A stretch of 39,431 nt of DNA from JABMRP01 sp964444795 (GCA_964444795.1 CAYUIQ010000057.1:1-39431), one strand, 5' to 3'. Shown: positions 23,427 through 31,742, numbered from the stretch's first letter. The notes: generated from the sequence alone by a model not told the origin. Numbers and translations: made by a program.

Positions 23427-23921
23427 ATGCCGATCCGAAACATGGCGTGGTTGGGTTCGTTGGTTGTCCTCCTGGCCGTTGCACTGCCCTGCGTTGCTGC
23501 CGAGCCGGATTCCGGCGATGCGAAATCGGACGACCTGCCGTCGAAGATCGTTGCCTGGGAAGGCGCTCCGGGGCACGTGGCCGATTGGGGCGAGATGCGG
23601 CGGTACTTTACCGGCAAGACCCACGACACGGAGAACGTGCTGGTGGCCGTCGCCGTGGTCAAACCGGGCGAGACCGTCCACAAGGCCCATCGCCACGTCG
23701 AGGAGGAATACCTGGCCCTGGTCGAGGGCAGCGGCACCTGGTCGCTGGACGGTAAAGAATCGCCCGCCAAACGCGGCGACATTCTCTACGTTGCCCCCTG
23801 GGTCTTTCACGGCATAACCAACACGGGCGACGAGCCGCTGATCTTCCTCGTCGTTCGCTACAACGGAAAAGGCGTCGCCAAACCGCCCCGTCCCGACGAT
23901 CGGGCCGACGAGATGGAGTGA
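23427..23921 (+). CDS. Secreted single-domain cupin
   Basis: A 164-residue protein with a signal peptide (WLGSLVVLLAVALPCVAA) and one cupin barrel. Motif 1 is HKAHRHVEEEYLALVEG, giving the metal ligands His-x-His and Glu. Motif 2 is GDILYVAPWVFHGITN, giving the fourth His. All four ligands are present, so a metal-binding cupin is likely. Periplasmic cupins range from enzymes to sugar-binding proteins; the sequence alone does not decide. GAGG lies about 12 nt before the start. It is transcribed away from the URO-D gene and followed after 14 bp by a hairpin. Confidence 0.85.
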   Translation: MPIRNMAWLGSLVVLLAVALPCVAAEPDSGDAKSDDLPSKIVAWEGAPGHVADWGEMRRYFTGKTHDTENVLVAVAVVKPGETVHKAHRHVEEEYLALVEGSGTWSLDGKESPAKRGDILYVAPWVFHGITNTGDEPLIFLVVRYNGKGVAKPPRPDDRADEME

Positions 23922-23935
23922 GCGCCGGGTAGCAG

Positions 23936-23990
23936 TTTGGCCGAAGGCCATATTTGCCCGAGGCTACGGTGAGCATGGCCTTCGGCCAAA
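23936..23990. repeat. Hairpin repeat, terminator candidate
   Basis: TTTGGCCGAAGGCCAT (23936-23951) and its exact reverse complement (23975-23990) form a 16-bp stem with a 23-bp loop, starting 14 bp after the cupin stop. There is no T-run, so if it ends transcription it does so by structure alone. The left arm is itself palindromic (GGCC-GAA-GGCC). Confidence 0.5.
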
Positions 23991-24017
23991 CAATGGGAAC
24001 GGGAACCGGTTCTTCTT

Positions 24018-24032
24018 CGACGCGAAGCGTCG
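24018..24032. terminator. Short hairpin between convergent genes
   Basis: CGACGC-GAA-GCGTCG (24018-24032) lies 9 bp before the convergent stop of the HzsA-related gene. A six-base GC stem without a T-run; a weak terminator candidate. Confidence 0.25.
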
Positions 24033-24041
24033 TCACGAGGA

Positions 24042-27000
24042 TCATTCAAACTGGCTACTATCGCTCAACGCTCGCCGGCTACTCCGTTCAATCGCTTCGG
24101 ATTCGAGGCGTTTCTTCCACCAGACGGTGTACTCGGCGCAGGGCGTGGAACCGGGCATGTCTTCACGGGGCTTTTCTTGTAGCTCGCGGGACCAGCCTTC
24201 GATCACGGCCAAAGCGGCGCGGTAACGGGGATCGGCCGTGGTGGAAAACTCGAAACCGCCGCACAGAGCCAAGCCGCCGGAGTCCTTGGCCAGCGGGCCT
24301 CGCAACAGGCGGCTCTGCTCGGGATGTGTCAGGTTGACCAACACCGCGTTGGTCGTGTCGTAGCGTTGAGCCTCGCGCCATGAAAATCCGCGGCCCTTGC
24401 GCGTCCGGCCGAAGGCCTGCTCGGGCAGGCTTGGCGGGTTGGACGGCTTGTGACACTCCCCACACGCATCGCCCAACGCACGCCATAGCGGCCCGGCGTC
24501 GCGGACGATGCAGCGGCCGAACGGCGCGTCGTAGCGAGAGAGTGCGTACGTGCCGTAATACGGGGCGCCCACGTCGATCCAGGTAACCAGCCGGCTCATT
24601 TGCTCCGGCGCTAATGTCACTCTGTTGTGGCCCTTCTCGAGCATCGCGATCAACGGGCTAGCGATGGCGCCGACCGACTTGGGAGCAATCTTCGGCGGAC
24701 CGCCGCGCGTGCCGGAGACCTTGACCCACGGGCGGAGGTTTTCATAGCCGAGGCTGAACCCGTCGGTCTTGTCGGCCCGAAGATCGATTCCCCGGGGGTG
24801 ACCCTGGTCGTGGCACTCGATGCACGCGGCATCGAGCACCGGCTGCACGTCTTGATGAAAATTCAACGGCCGCTCCGTCGCACACCAGCCCGCATCGGGC
24901 ACCAGCGGAGTGCGTGCAAGCGCCTCTTGCATACGTCCCACGGCCAGCGCGGGCGTGCGATCCTTGGCGTCGTGGCAACCGACACACGAGCGGACCTCGC
25001 CCGGCTGCAAGGTGACCCAACTCCGCTCCCATTGAATCGCCCGGCCGCGAGCGTCCAGCGGCTGGAAGTACAACGCCGTTGCCGCGGGCACCCGGAAGAC
25101 GGCCGAACCGTCGTCGTCGACCGGCACGGTGCCGACCACGCGCTTGGCGTCCCAGGAACTGTTCAACCCCATCGGCGGCGTACCGTCCATGCCGGCCCAC
25201 TGGCGATTACCCATCGGGCGATTGATCAGTTCGACAATACGCAACGCCTCGACCTCGCCGCGTGGCACGCCGCGCATTCCCGACCCCCGATAGACGTCGA
25301 CCAGACAGACGGTCGCATTGTCTTCTCCGTAACGCACCCGCGAGGGGATGACCGGCGGCTTCGGTCGCGGGCGAAGTGGCATGGGCGAAACACACGAAAT
25401 GCCCGGCTCGCGATGGATCAACTGACGATTGCCGAACGTGTCGATCAGATAGATGCCGTAGTGTTGCTGACCCTTCGGTTTACAGGCGACAAGGAAGAAA
25501 TGCTCCGAGAGCGGATAGGGATACTGGTATAGGGCCGGGAGTTTGCGCCAATACATTTCGTCGCGGATCGGTTCGATCTTTCGCGGCGGCCAGAGATGGA
25601 CGCAGCCGGCCGCCTCTTCGGTGCCCAGGCTCGTGTCAAAGATGCCGATCTCGCCGCACTGGTCGACCGAGTGATGGCCGGAGAGGGTGCAAACGATCTT
25701 GTCGCTGCCGGGGATCGCCCGGGCGTGGAGCATGGAAATGGGCCAAAACGAGTTGTTCCCATAAAGGGCCCTGCCGCCGGTCCCGTCGGGATTGACCACC
25801 GCCAACCCCTGCACGTGGAGCACCCAGCGGTCGTTGTATTCCCAGCGGGTGAACACAACCCGGCCGTCGGCCAACACCGAGGGCGAGTTGTCGTGAACGT
25901 GGTTGACCGTCGCGCGGCGAACGTTGCCGCCTCCGGAGTCCATCAGATAGAGATTTGACACGGGCGTGGGAAAACAGTCGACCGTCTGCACGCAGCGGGT
26001 CGAACTGAACATGATATTGCCGTCCGGCAAGTAACAGCCCTCGTAGTCGGCAAACCCGGCGTCGGCGGTGAGCGTTCGCACGCCACCAGCCGCCGTGTCG
26101 ATCTCGTAGAGGTGATAGTCGTCCTCGTCGAGGTTCTTCTTATGGGCAAAGAGGACCCGATTACCGTCGAAATGAACCTCGGGATCGCGAATCACACCGG
26201 TGGGACTGTCCAGGAGCACGTCGAGCGTGTCCTGTGACCATGGCGGAGAAAGTACACACAGCGACGAACCAGGGTTGAAGACCCGATGGCCCGGCGCCTG
26301 TTCGCGAAACCAACTGAGCGTTTCATTATAGGCGTAATGACCCCCACCCCAACCGAGCGACTGACGCCGCACGAACAGCAGCGAGGCGGACCGCAGCAGC
26401 GGGTTCTCCTCCAGCAGGATCCGCCGGGAAAGCGATTCCAACTCGGCCGCGACATGCGCATCGGCCGGGCGTTTCTTTAACTTCTCCAGATGGCCACGCA
26501 GCGACCCGTCCTTGTCGTACACGCCCGGGTACTTCGCGGCCAGATGTTCGGCGGCCCGTTGCAGCGAGACGATTCGACCGCCAAGCGTCTTGGCATCGGG
26601 CGGCGTGCCCATCGCCGACAACTCCTCGGGCGGACGAACGCCGGCGGACGAGAACGCCATCATGTCGAAATTCACGTTGGCGTCCGCATGTCCCGCGACG
26701 ATTTTCAGCGTGTGCTGGCCCTTGGTAATCTCCGGTAACGCGACGCTGCTCCAGCGAGAGATGAACCAACTGCCGGTGGTGGCAAGTTTCACATCGCCGG
26801 GCAAGCGGCGGCCGTCGAGATAAACCTCCCAGGTGGCCGGCTCCGGGTACTGGCGCGCGGTGCGGAACCAGAGCAACCCCGGCTTGGCAGCGGCCCGGGC
26901 GGTCAGCTTGTACTCGGCCTGGTGACCCTTATGCCGGCCAAACTCGTAACCAAGAACCTTGCCGCCGACGGCCGAATCGACGTCGGCGGTGCCGCGCGAA

Positions 27001-27137
27001 CCTTGTTGCCGGAGGAAATTCTCGGCTTGCACCACGCCCAGCAGTTCGGACGTTTCCGCGCCGAGAGCCGATTTCCCACCCCACGGAAAGAACGCCGACA
27101 CGATCAAAGCGAAGAGCGTTGCGTGGTGTGTTGTCAC
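24042..27137 (-). CDS. HzsA-related large c-type heme protein
   Basis: The GTG at 27137 is chosen because GGAG lies 9 nt upstream and the signal peptide (TTHHATLFALIVSAFFPWGG) starts there; a GTG at 27170 overlapping the thioesterase stop is the alternative. The product has 1031 residues. An N-terminal carbohydrate-binding-like beta domain (about 35-165) comes first. Next is a propeller-like region (about 270-620) matching the hydrazine synthase alpha-type pattern (VLFAHKKNLDEDDYHLYEID, MFSSTRCVQTVDCFPTP, FFLVACKPKGQQHYGIYLID). Three heme sites follow: CVGCH at 718, CIECH at 772 and CGECH at 892. Relatives are widespread in Planctomycetota outside anammox bacteria and their reaction is unknown. 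No partner HzsBC genes are present, so hydrazine synthesis is not implied. Confidence 0.8.
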   Translation of the reverse strand: MTTHHATLFALIVSAFFPWGGKSALGAETSELLGVVQAENFLRQQGSRGTADVDSAVGGKVLGYEFGRHKGHQAEYKLTARAAAKPGLLWFRTARQYPEPATWEVYLDGRRLPGDVKLATTGSWFISRWSSVALPEITKGQHTLKIVAGHADANVNFDMMAFSSAGVRPPEELSAMGTPPDAKTLGGRIVSLQRAAEHLAAKYPGVYDKDGSLRGHLEKLKKRPADAHVAAELESLSRRILLEENPLLRSASLLFVRRQSLGWGGGHYAYNETLSWFREQAPGHRVFNPGSSLCVLSPPWSQDTLDVLLDSPTGVIRDPEVHFDGNRVLFAHKKNLDEDDYHLYEIDTAAGGVRTLTADAGFADYEGCYLPDGNIMFSSTRCVQTVDCFPTPVSNLYLMDSGGGNVRRATVNHVHDNSPSVLADGRVVFTRWEYNDRWVLHVQGLAVVNPDGTGGRALYGNNSFWPISMLHARAIPGSDKIVCTLSGHHSVDQCGEIGIFDTSLGTEEAAGCVHLWPPRKIEPIRDEMYWRKLPALYQYPYPLSEHFFLVACKPKGQQHYGIYLIDTFGNRQLIHREPGISCVSPMPLRPRPKPPVIPSRVRYGEDNATVCLVDVYRGSGMRGVPRGEVEALRIVELINRPMGNRQWAGMDGTPPMGLNSSWDAKRVVGTVPVDDDGSAVFRVPAATALYFQPLDARGRAIQWERSWVTLQPGEVRSCVGCHDAKDRTPALAVGRMQEALARTPLVPDAGWCATERPLNFHQDVQPVLDAACIECHDQGHPRGIDLRADKTDGFSLGYENLRPWVKVSGTRGGPPKIAPKSVGAIASPLIAMLEKGHNRVTLAPEQMSRLVTWIDVGAPYYGTYALSRYDAPFGRCIVRDAGPLWRALGDACGECHKPSNPPSLPEQAFGRTRKGRGFSWREAQRYDTTNAVLVNLTHPEQSRLLRGPLAKDSGGLALCGGFEFSTTADPRYRAALAVIEGWSRELQEKPREDMPGSTPCAEYTVWWKKRLESEAIERSSRRALSDSSQFE

Positions 27138-27166
27138 GGCCGTGTTCTCCGGGTTTCGGTCGATCC

Positions 27167-27571
27167 TCACTCACCGCGAATCGGCACGGGATGCCGGCCA
27201 TGCTCATCCACTTTCACGGTGACGTAGGTAATCTCCGCCTCGGTGAGTTGGATCGTCTCTCCTTGGCGATCCGTCTCGACCATCACGTGCATCGTTATCG
27301 ACGTCCGGCCGATGCGCACGGCCTTGGTGCGGAAACTGACGATGTCTCCGACGAAGACCGCCTCGTGAAACTCGACGCCGTTCATCCCGACGGTAACGGT
27401 CGGCCGTTCGGGCCATCCACCCCGGCGGATTTCGTGCTGGGCACCGATCGCCCCGGCCTGATCGATGTAGCTCAACAGCACACCGCCGAAGATCGTCCCA
27501 TAGGGGTTCGTATCCCGCGGCATCATCAGGGCCTTGATCGCCAGGTAGTATGGGTCGGTCGAATCGCTCAT
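27167..27571 (-). CDS. Acyl-CoA thioesterase, YciA-type hotdog fold
   Basis: A 134-residue protein with AGGA 8 nt before the ATG at 27571. It has the single hotdog domain of the YciA/BACH group: the helix segment MMPRDTNPYGTIFGGVLLSYID, in which the Asn-x-x-Gly and the Asp later in the helix form the active site, then FVGDIVSFRTKAVRIGRTS and the beta strands EAEITYVTVKVDEHGR. The family hydrolyses short- to medium-chain acyl-CoAs in the cytoplasm. It lies between a membrane protein gene (40 bp upstream) and the HzsA-related gene, with which it overlaps by 4 bp if the more upstream GTG is used there. Confidence 0.88.
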   Translation of the reverse strand: MSDSTDPYYLAIKALMMPRDTNPYGTIFGGVLLSYIDQAGAIGAQHEIRRGGWPERPTVTVGMNGVEFHEAVFVGDIVSFRTKAVRIGRTSITMHVMVETDRQGETIQLTEAEITYVTVKVDEHGRHPVPIRGE

Positions 27572-27611
27572 GGTCGGGTCCTGCTCCGTACGCGTGTGTC
27601 GGGCAACGCTC

Positions 27612-28049
27612 TCAGTCCATGGTACCATCTTCCGGGTGAGAAGGCAGCCCTTCGATCCGCCGGACCAGCACCAAAATCAGGATCCCAATGGCGGCATTGA
27701 GCGGCCCTTCGCCAAGGCTCCACCCCAGCGGCATCCCCTCGATCAGGTCGACTCCCAAGAGCAGCGCCCCGAGCAGGACGGTCGCCACGGCAAGATAGCC
27801 AATCACCGGGCGATATCGACGCAAGTCGTACGAGGTGATCCACAACAGCCCGCCGAGCATGGCATAAAAGAACGACGTCGACCGGGCCAGATAGCCGACG
27901 ATCGGCTCGCGGGGCAGTTCACCCATGCCCAACGCCCGGTGTACGGCGTTCATCCAAGCATACGGCAGAAAGATGCACGGCAGCGCCAGTAGCGCCGCGG
28001 CGGCAACGATTCGCAGAACCAGCCGAAGAGAACGCTCGGGAGTGGTCAT
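27612..28049 (-). CDS. Four-helix membrane protein, uncharacterised
   Basis: The ATG at 28049 has GGAGG 7 nt upstream. The 145-residue product has four hydrophobic segments (near 14-32, 60-76, 84-102, 117-134), among them VLRIVAAAALLALPCIFLPYA and YLAVATVLLGALLLGVDLIE. Small loops carry HRALGMGELPREPIVGYLARS, which resembles small planctomycete inner-membrane proteins of unknown role. It sits in a same-strand run with the metallophosphoesterase upstream (41 bp) and the thioesterase downstream (40 bp). Confidence 0.7.
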   Translation of the reverse strand: MTTPERSLRLVLRIVAAAALLALPCIFLPYAWMNAVHRALGMGELPREPIVGYLARSTSFFYAMLGGLLWITSYDLRRYRPVIGYLAVATVLLGALLLGVDLIEGMPLGWSLGEGPLNAAIGILILVLVRRIEGLPSHPEDGTMD

Positions 28050-28090
28050 TGCGCGGCCTCCGGCAAAAGTCATGGTTTCCGACTGTCAAT

Positions 28091-28846
28091 CTAGCTCGGT
28101 CCGCCGCCAACGTCTACTACCAGTGTCGGATCAAAGCCTGTTTCCTCTCCCGGATAGCCCCGTTGGTTGCTGACGACCCGGGTGCGGGTGATCGGGTAGT
28201 CGATACAGTGATGCGTGTGGCCGTGGACCCAGAGCGAGATTCGCGTGCCATCGGCCAGTTCCTCGACGTTGCTGGCAAAGGCCGAAGCCAACGGGTCGTC
28301 GCGATACTCGGCCGATATCGAGCGGATACTCGGCGCATGGTGCGTCACGACGACGGTGGGCCCGGCATGTTGGCTCCGGAGCATCCTCTGTAGCCAGAAT
28401 CTTGTCCGACGGTGCATTACTTCCGTGATCCGAGGCGTCAGCCGACCGTATCGAGGACTGCACCGGATCTTACAGAAATCGTTCATGCTCTGCCCGGCCA
28501 CGACCATGCCGTAGTCGAATTGCGCATCGCCGAACAGCCGGAAGTCGGTCCAAAGAGTGGCTCCCAGGAACCGCACGCCATCGATCACCACTTCATCGTT
28601 TTCCAGAAACGCGACATTCGATCCCGCCGTCGCCCGCATCTTGTCGGTCAACTTCGGTATCGCGTGGCCGTAATACTCGTGATTCCCGGCCACGTAGACG
28701 ACTGGCCTTGCACACCGATTGGCCCACTCGACCCCAGCAAGCCCAACGCCAATATCCCCGGCCATCACCACGACATCGGCATCCGTGTCCGGCAGGGCGA
28801 ACGGCGCGAATTCGAGATGGATATCGCCGAGGATCTGAAGTTTCAT
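28091..28846 (-). CDS. Cytoplasmic metallophosphoesterase
   Basis: A 251-residue calcineurin-like phosphoesterase without a signal peptide. The motifs appear in order: GDIHLEF (Asp8, His10), MAGDIGVG, GNHEYYG, a central VVTHHAPS and WVHGHTHHCIDY. All metal ligands of the fold are present. The arrangement GDIHLE and GNHEYYG is that of a common bacterial subgroup of unknown substrate. The start at 28846 has no good ribosome-binding site. No functional link with its neighbours is clear. Confidence 0.87.
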   Translation of the reverse strand: MKLQILGDIHLEFAPFALPDTDADVVVMAGDIGVGLAGVEWANRCARPVVYVAGNHEYYGHAIPKLTDKMRATAGSNVAFLENDEVVIDGVRFLGATLWTDFRLFGDAQFDYGMVVAGQSMNDFCKIRCSPRYGRLTPRITEVMHRRTRFWLQRMLRSQHAGPTVVVTHHAPSIRSISAEYRDDPLASAFASNVEELADGTRISLWVHGHTHHCIDYPITRTRVVSNQRGYPGEETGFDPTLVVDVGGGPS

Positions 28847-28917
28847 GGGGGCAACCCGTTAACCACTTCGGATTGGCAATAGAGTGGCGTCTCCGCCGTT
28901 TTGAGTTGACCTATGGA

Positions 28918-29050
28918 GTGAACGTACGATAGGGGACCACAAAGACACGAAGAACACAAAGTCGAACGAACCGATACTTGCGGGAAACGCAATCCGTACG
29001 TTCACAACTCTCCTTTTCCTTCGTGTCCTTAGTGCCTTTGTGGTTCCCTC
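28918..29050. repeat. Inverted-repeat element rich in CACAAAG
   Basis: The outer arms GTGAACGTACG (28918-28928) and CGTACGTTCAC (28995-29005) are perfect reverse complements. An overlapping second pair is imperfect: GGGACCACAAAGACACGAAG (from 28933) and, near 29017-29048, an inverted CTTCGTGTCC-N-TAGTGCCTTTGTGG form. The CCACAAAG-CACGAAG sequence is, from memory, a widely dispersed bacterial intergenic repeat. It fills most of the 233-bp gap between the metallophosphoesterase and the RbfA-like fragment. Confidence 0.5.
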
Positions 29051-29079
29051 GTCGCCCCTGTCCCCGCACAATACCCGCA

Positions 29080-29280
29080 TTATACCGGATCGGACTGCAC
29101 GAGGAACGTCAGTTGCGGCACGCGCTTGCGGGTGATGGCCCGGGCCACGGCGTGGCGAAGTTGGCCCGCGTGCTCGGCCAGGCTGCGGTGGATGTCTTGC
29201 GGGTCGACGTCGCCGTCGAGTGAGTCGGGACGCCGCCTGTCGCGGAAAAGTGTCGCCACCGTCCGCGCCGAGTCAATCAT
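29080..29280 (-). CDS. Small RbfA-like C-terminal ORF, possible remnant
   Basis: A 66-residue ORF whose ATG overlaps the end of the upstream gene by 8 bp. Its second half (SLAEHAGQLRHAVARAI, then TRKRVPQLTFLV) matches the last helix and strand of ribosome-binding factor A, in which A-G-x-LR and VPxLTF are typical. The first half (RDRRRPDSLDGDVDPQDI) is not RbfA. The KH-type fold would lack most of its N-terminal beta-alpha part. Either it is a decayed piece of an rbfA gene, or a short coupled protein using a fragment of this fold. I cannot tell which. Confidence 0.4.
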   Translation of the reverse strand: MIDSARTVATLFRDRRRPDSLDGDVDPQDIHRSLAEHAGQLRHAVARAITRKRVPQLTFLVQSDPV

Positions 29281-29866
29281 CCTCGCGGGGCAGAAAGAGA
29301 CTCAGCGCCCCCTGGGCCTCAATGCGACCGCTGCGTAACTGCAGCCGGATCTCGTCGGCGACGAGCGTCGAGGCGTTTGGCGTCCCGGGAAGGATATACT
29401 CCAGCCGGCAGGGCCCCTTGCCGCCGGACTTGAGCAAGGCCGTTCCGTCCGCGGAGTTGAAACTCAGCCTGTCGGCCCGCATCCGGCACGCGGGGAAGCC
29501 GCACCAGGAGTCGGGCCAGACGACGCGGACGTCGCCAGAACACTCGGCCCGAAACGACTCGTCGTCAGACCCGCCAAAGTGCAACTTGAATTCTCGACAG
29601 GCGATCGACAATTCGGCGCCGTCGTTGTTGAGGCCGATGCTCAGCATGTGGTCGCGCATCCGCACGTGGAACATGTCACGCGGCATTTCGCCCGGATCGC
29701 ACCGCGCCGGGTCCTTCGCATCTTCGCCCGGCACCGGCAGCGGCACGCACCGGGCTGCCGTAACCGTCGCGTCACCAGCCCGTGGATACACGTCATCCGC
29801 CCTCGCAACAACGCTGCAAATTCCGCAAACGGCAACCAGGCCAAACAGCACGATTCTCGATTTCAT
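29273..29866 (-). CDS. Secreted protein of unknown function
   Basis: The start at 29866 is supported by GGAGGA 8 nt upstream and by a signal peptide (MKSRIVLFGLVAVCGICSVVARA). The 197-residue product appears to be mainly beta (LSIGLNNDGAELSIACREF, FRAECSGDVRVVWPDSW, IRLQLRSGRIEAQGALSLFL). The repeated strand pattern recalls LptA/LptC- or OstA-like beta-jellyroll repeats, but no diagnostic motif is seen. Four or more cysteines in the mature part could form disulfides outside the cytoplasm. The next ORF downstream overlaps its last 8 bp. Confidence 0.65.
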   Translation of the reverse strand: MKSRIVLFGLVAVCGICSVVARADDVYPRAGDATVTAARCVPLPVPGEDAKDPARCDPGEMPRDMFHVRMRDHMLSIGLNNDGAELSIACREFKLHFGGSDDESFRAECSGDVRVVWPDSWCGFPACRMRADRLSFNSADGTALLKSGGKGPCRLEYILPGTPNASTLVADEIRLQLRSGRIEAQGALSLFLPREDD

Positions 29867-30331
29867 CTGACAGTTCCTCCATGAACCAGGAATAGAACAA
29901 TGCGGCAGGGGCAACCCCCTGTACGATGGCCCTCCGAGGCCGTCGCCATAGCTTCACGCAAACCGCGTGCCAATCCCGGACAGACCGTCGCGGCTTGGCC
30001 CTTAACTTCTTCTACTTCAAGTAGATAGCACCGTTCGACACCGCTTCGCTCCGCAACGCCGGAGGATCGTCACTTTGTAGAACCTGCAACGCGCTACTCG
30101 CTGCCCACGAGGTCCGCTCTCCCCTGAGGGCATTGGTATCTACAAATCTACTGGTTCTTGCAGATGTTTCATGGGTGGTGCCGGTCGACCGTCAGCCCGG
30201 TTCACCGGGATTTTCTGCCTCGAACGGTTGAGCACACCGCCAGATGGGGATAGGCTACAGGCTCCGACCAGACCTCGATTTCCGGCAAATAGCGATAGCG
30301 ATTCGGACAGAACCGCAAGGTCTGCCCTGGT
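29867..30331. other. 465-bp stretch without a supported gene
   Basis: No open frame here has a start, a ribosome-binding site and recognisable protein features together. Small symmetric sequences are present: TCTACTT-C-AAGTAGA at 30011-30025 and CCCGGT-TC-ACCGGG near 30193-30206. The region could hold the decayed end of an insertion element, as its triplets are open over parts of both strands, but nothing can be assigned. Confidence 0.4.
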
Positions 30332-30772
30332 ATGAATGAAGCGAAGACAACATGTCGTAAGTGCGGAGCGGCAATCCAACAGATGACTGCCGAGCGTACC
30401 GGCGGATTGTGCGTGCCCTGCAAGGAAGGTCGACGCGTAGAGAGAAAGCGAACGCTCCACGAAGTCAAGCCGGGGCGGAACGTCGACGGGATGTCTATCC
30501 TTATCGAGAAGGATGCCGAGACCTCCGAACATGCCGACTATTTCTTCACTGCTGATGTATGGGACAAGGACCCGAGGTTCAAGAGTCGATCAATGATCGT
30601 CGGTCAGAGCAAGGGTCTATTCCGAATCAGGAAGAAAGACGGCGAGATCGAACTCCTGGCACCCATGCCCGAGGACACGGGCAGTAGGAGATTTCATCGG
30701 GCTGCGAATACCGTCAGGAAAGCGTGGGAATCTGGCGAGTTGCCAGAGAGAACGTCGTTCCAGTGCGGGTAA
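30332..30772 (+). CDS. Small zinc-ribbon protein, hypothetical
   Basis: A 146-residue protein. The N-terminus has two CxxC pairs (CRKCG at 8-12 and CVPCK at 27-31), which form a zinc ribbon, with TAERTGGLCVPC between them as in other planctomycete proteins of unknown function. The rest is a mixed region with EHADYFFTADVWDKDPRF and a helical end. No membrane segment or signal peptide. The possible ribosome-binding site AAGG is 11 nt before the ATG. It is transcribed toward metF, whose stop is 84 bp away. Confidence 0.6.
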   Translation: MNEAKTTCRKCGAAIQQMTAERTGGLCVPCKEGRRVERKRTLHEVKPGRNVDGMSILIEKDAETSEHADYFFTADVWDKDPRFKSRSMIVGQSKGLFRIRKKDGEIELLAPMPEDTGSRRFHRAANTVRKAWESGELPERTSFQCG

Positions 30773-30856
30773 GAAGAGGTTCGTCCCGCGATTTCGGAGG
30801 GAGGGAACCAGCGCCGATCGCGGGAACCGTTGCCCGCTTTCAACCTCCCCCAAACC

Positions 30857-31738
30857 CTACTCCGCCGCCGCCAGAATATCCGGCACGCGATCCTCTTTCC
30901 CAATCGCCATGATATGCACGCCGTCGCAGATCTTTTCTTCGCGGAGCTGCTTGATCATGCGGCCGGCGATGCGGATGCCGGCTTCTAGCTTCTTGCCCTT
31001 TTCCGCCGCGGACATCTCTTCGATGAGATTGTCCGGGACGAAAATGCCGGGCACGTTCTTGTTCATGTAGCGGGCCATGCCGGGGGTGACCAGAAGCACG
31101 ATGCCGGCCATGATCTTGGCGTCGTGCTTGCGGGCTTTTTCCATGAAGCGTTTGAAATTGTCGATGTCGTAAATCGCCTGCGTTTGGATGAACTGCGCGC
31201 CGGCGGCGATCTTCTTCTCGAATTTCAACATCTGCGGCTCGATCGGATCGGCCTCCGGCGTGACCACCGCGCCGGGGTACAGGTCGGTCGGCCCGTTCAT
31301 CTCGTTGCCGGCGAGATCCTTGCCCTCGTTGAGCATGCCGACGGTTTGCAGTAATTGCACGCTATCCAGATCGAACACGGGCTTGGCCTGGGGGTGGTCG
31401 CCGACGGAGATGTAGTCGCCGGTCAGGCAGAGCACGCTGTTGATGCCCAGCACGGTTGCCGAGAGCAACTCCGACTGGATGGCCATGCGGTTGCGATCGC
31501 GGCAGGTCAACTGCAGGATCGGCTCACCGCCCTGGTCCAAGACCATCCGGCAGACGGCCAGCGAGCTGATCCGCATGACCGAACTCTGGTTGTCCGTCAC
31601 GTTCAGGCCGTCGACCTTGTCCTTGAGAAGGTCGATGTGGTGGCGCAGCTCGTCGACGTCGGTCCCCTTGGGCGGGCCGACTTCGGCGGTGACCACGAAA
31701 TCCTTCTCGGCGAATGCTTTGCGAAACGCAGCGACCAT
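30857..31738 (-). CDS. metF: Methylenetetrahydrofolate reductase (MetF)
   Basis: A 293-residue FAD-dependent TIM-barrel enzyme that reduces 5,10-methylene-THF to 5-methyl-THF. The family order is visible: VVTAEVGPPKGTD near the N-terminus, DGLNVTDNQSS, LQLTCRDRNRMAIQSEL (the folate/FAD region around the conserved Thr and Asp), VLCLTGDYISVGDHP, and AGAQFIQTQAIYDIDNFKRF. It is the short bacterial form without a NAD(P)H domain of its own, so electrons must come from partners, here the MetV/Hdr proteins encoded upstream. It follows metV by 4 bp, with AGAGGAA 9 nt before the ATG. Last gene of the hdr operon. Confidence 0.95.
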   Translation of the reverse strand: MVAAFRKAFAEKDFVVTAEVGPPKGTDVDELRHHIDLLKDKVDGLNVTDNQSSVMRISSLAVCRMVLDQGGEPILQLTCRDRNRMAIQSELLSATVLGINSVLCLTGDYISVGDHPQAKPVFDLDSVQLLQTVGMLNEGKDLAGNEMNGPTDLYPGAVVTPEADPIEPQMLKFEKKIAAGAQFIQTQAIYDIDNFKRFMEKARKHDAKIMAGIVLLVTPGMARYMNKNVPGIFVPDNLIEEMSAAEKGKKLEAGIRIAGRMIKQLREEKICDGVHIMAIGKEDRVPDILAAAE

Positions 31739-31742
31739 CGGG

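Noticed and set aside
23248..23484. N-terminal extension of the URO-D family protein
   Set aside because: It would run through the promoter and start of the divergent cupin gene; the ATG at 23247 has a good ribosome-binding site and the family's normal N-terminus.
24042..27137. True hydrazine synthase subunit, hence an anammox bacterium
   Set aside because: No hzsB/hzsC, hdh or hao genes nearby; HzsA-related proteins are common in non-anammox planctomycetes.
29867..30331. Insertion-sequence or group II intron remnant
   Set aside because: Some short open triplets and hairpins exist, but no transposase, reverse transcriptase or intron motif can be recognised.
30778..30828. Hairpin GGTTCGTCCCGCGAT / ATCGCGGGAACC as terminator between convergent genes
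   Set aside because: The stem has a 3-base bulge and a 24-base loop with no T-run; too weak to list as a feature.
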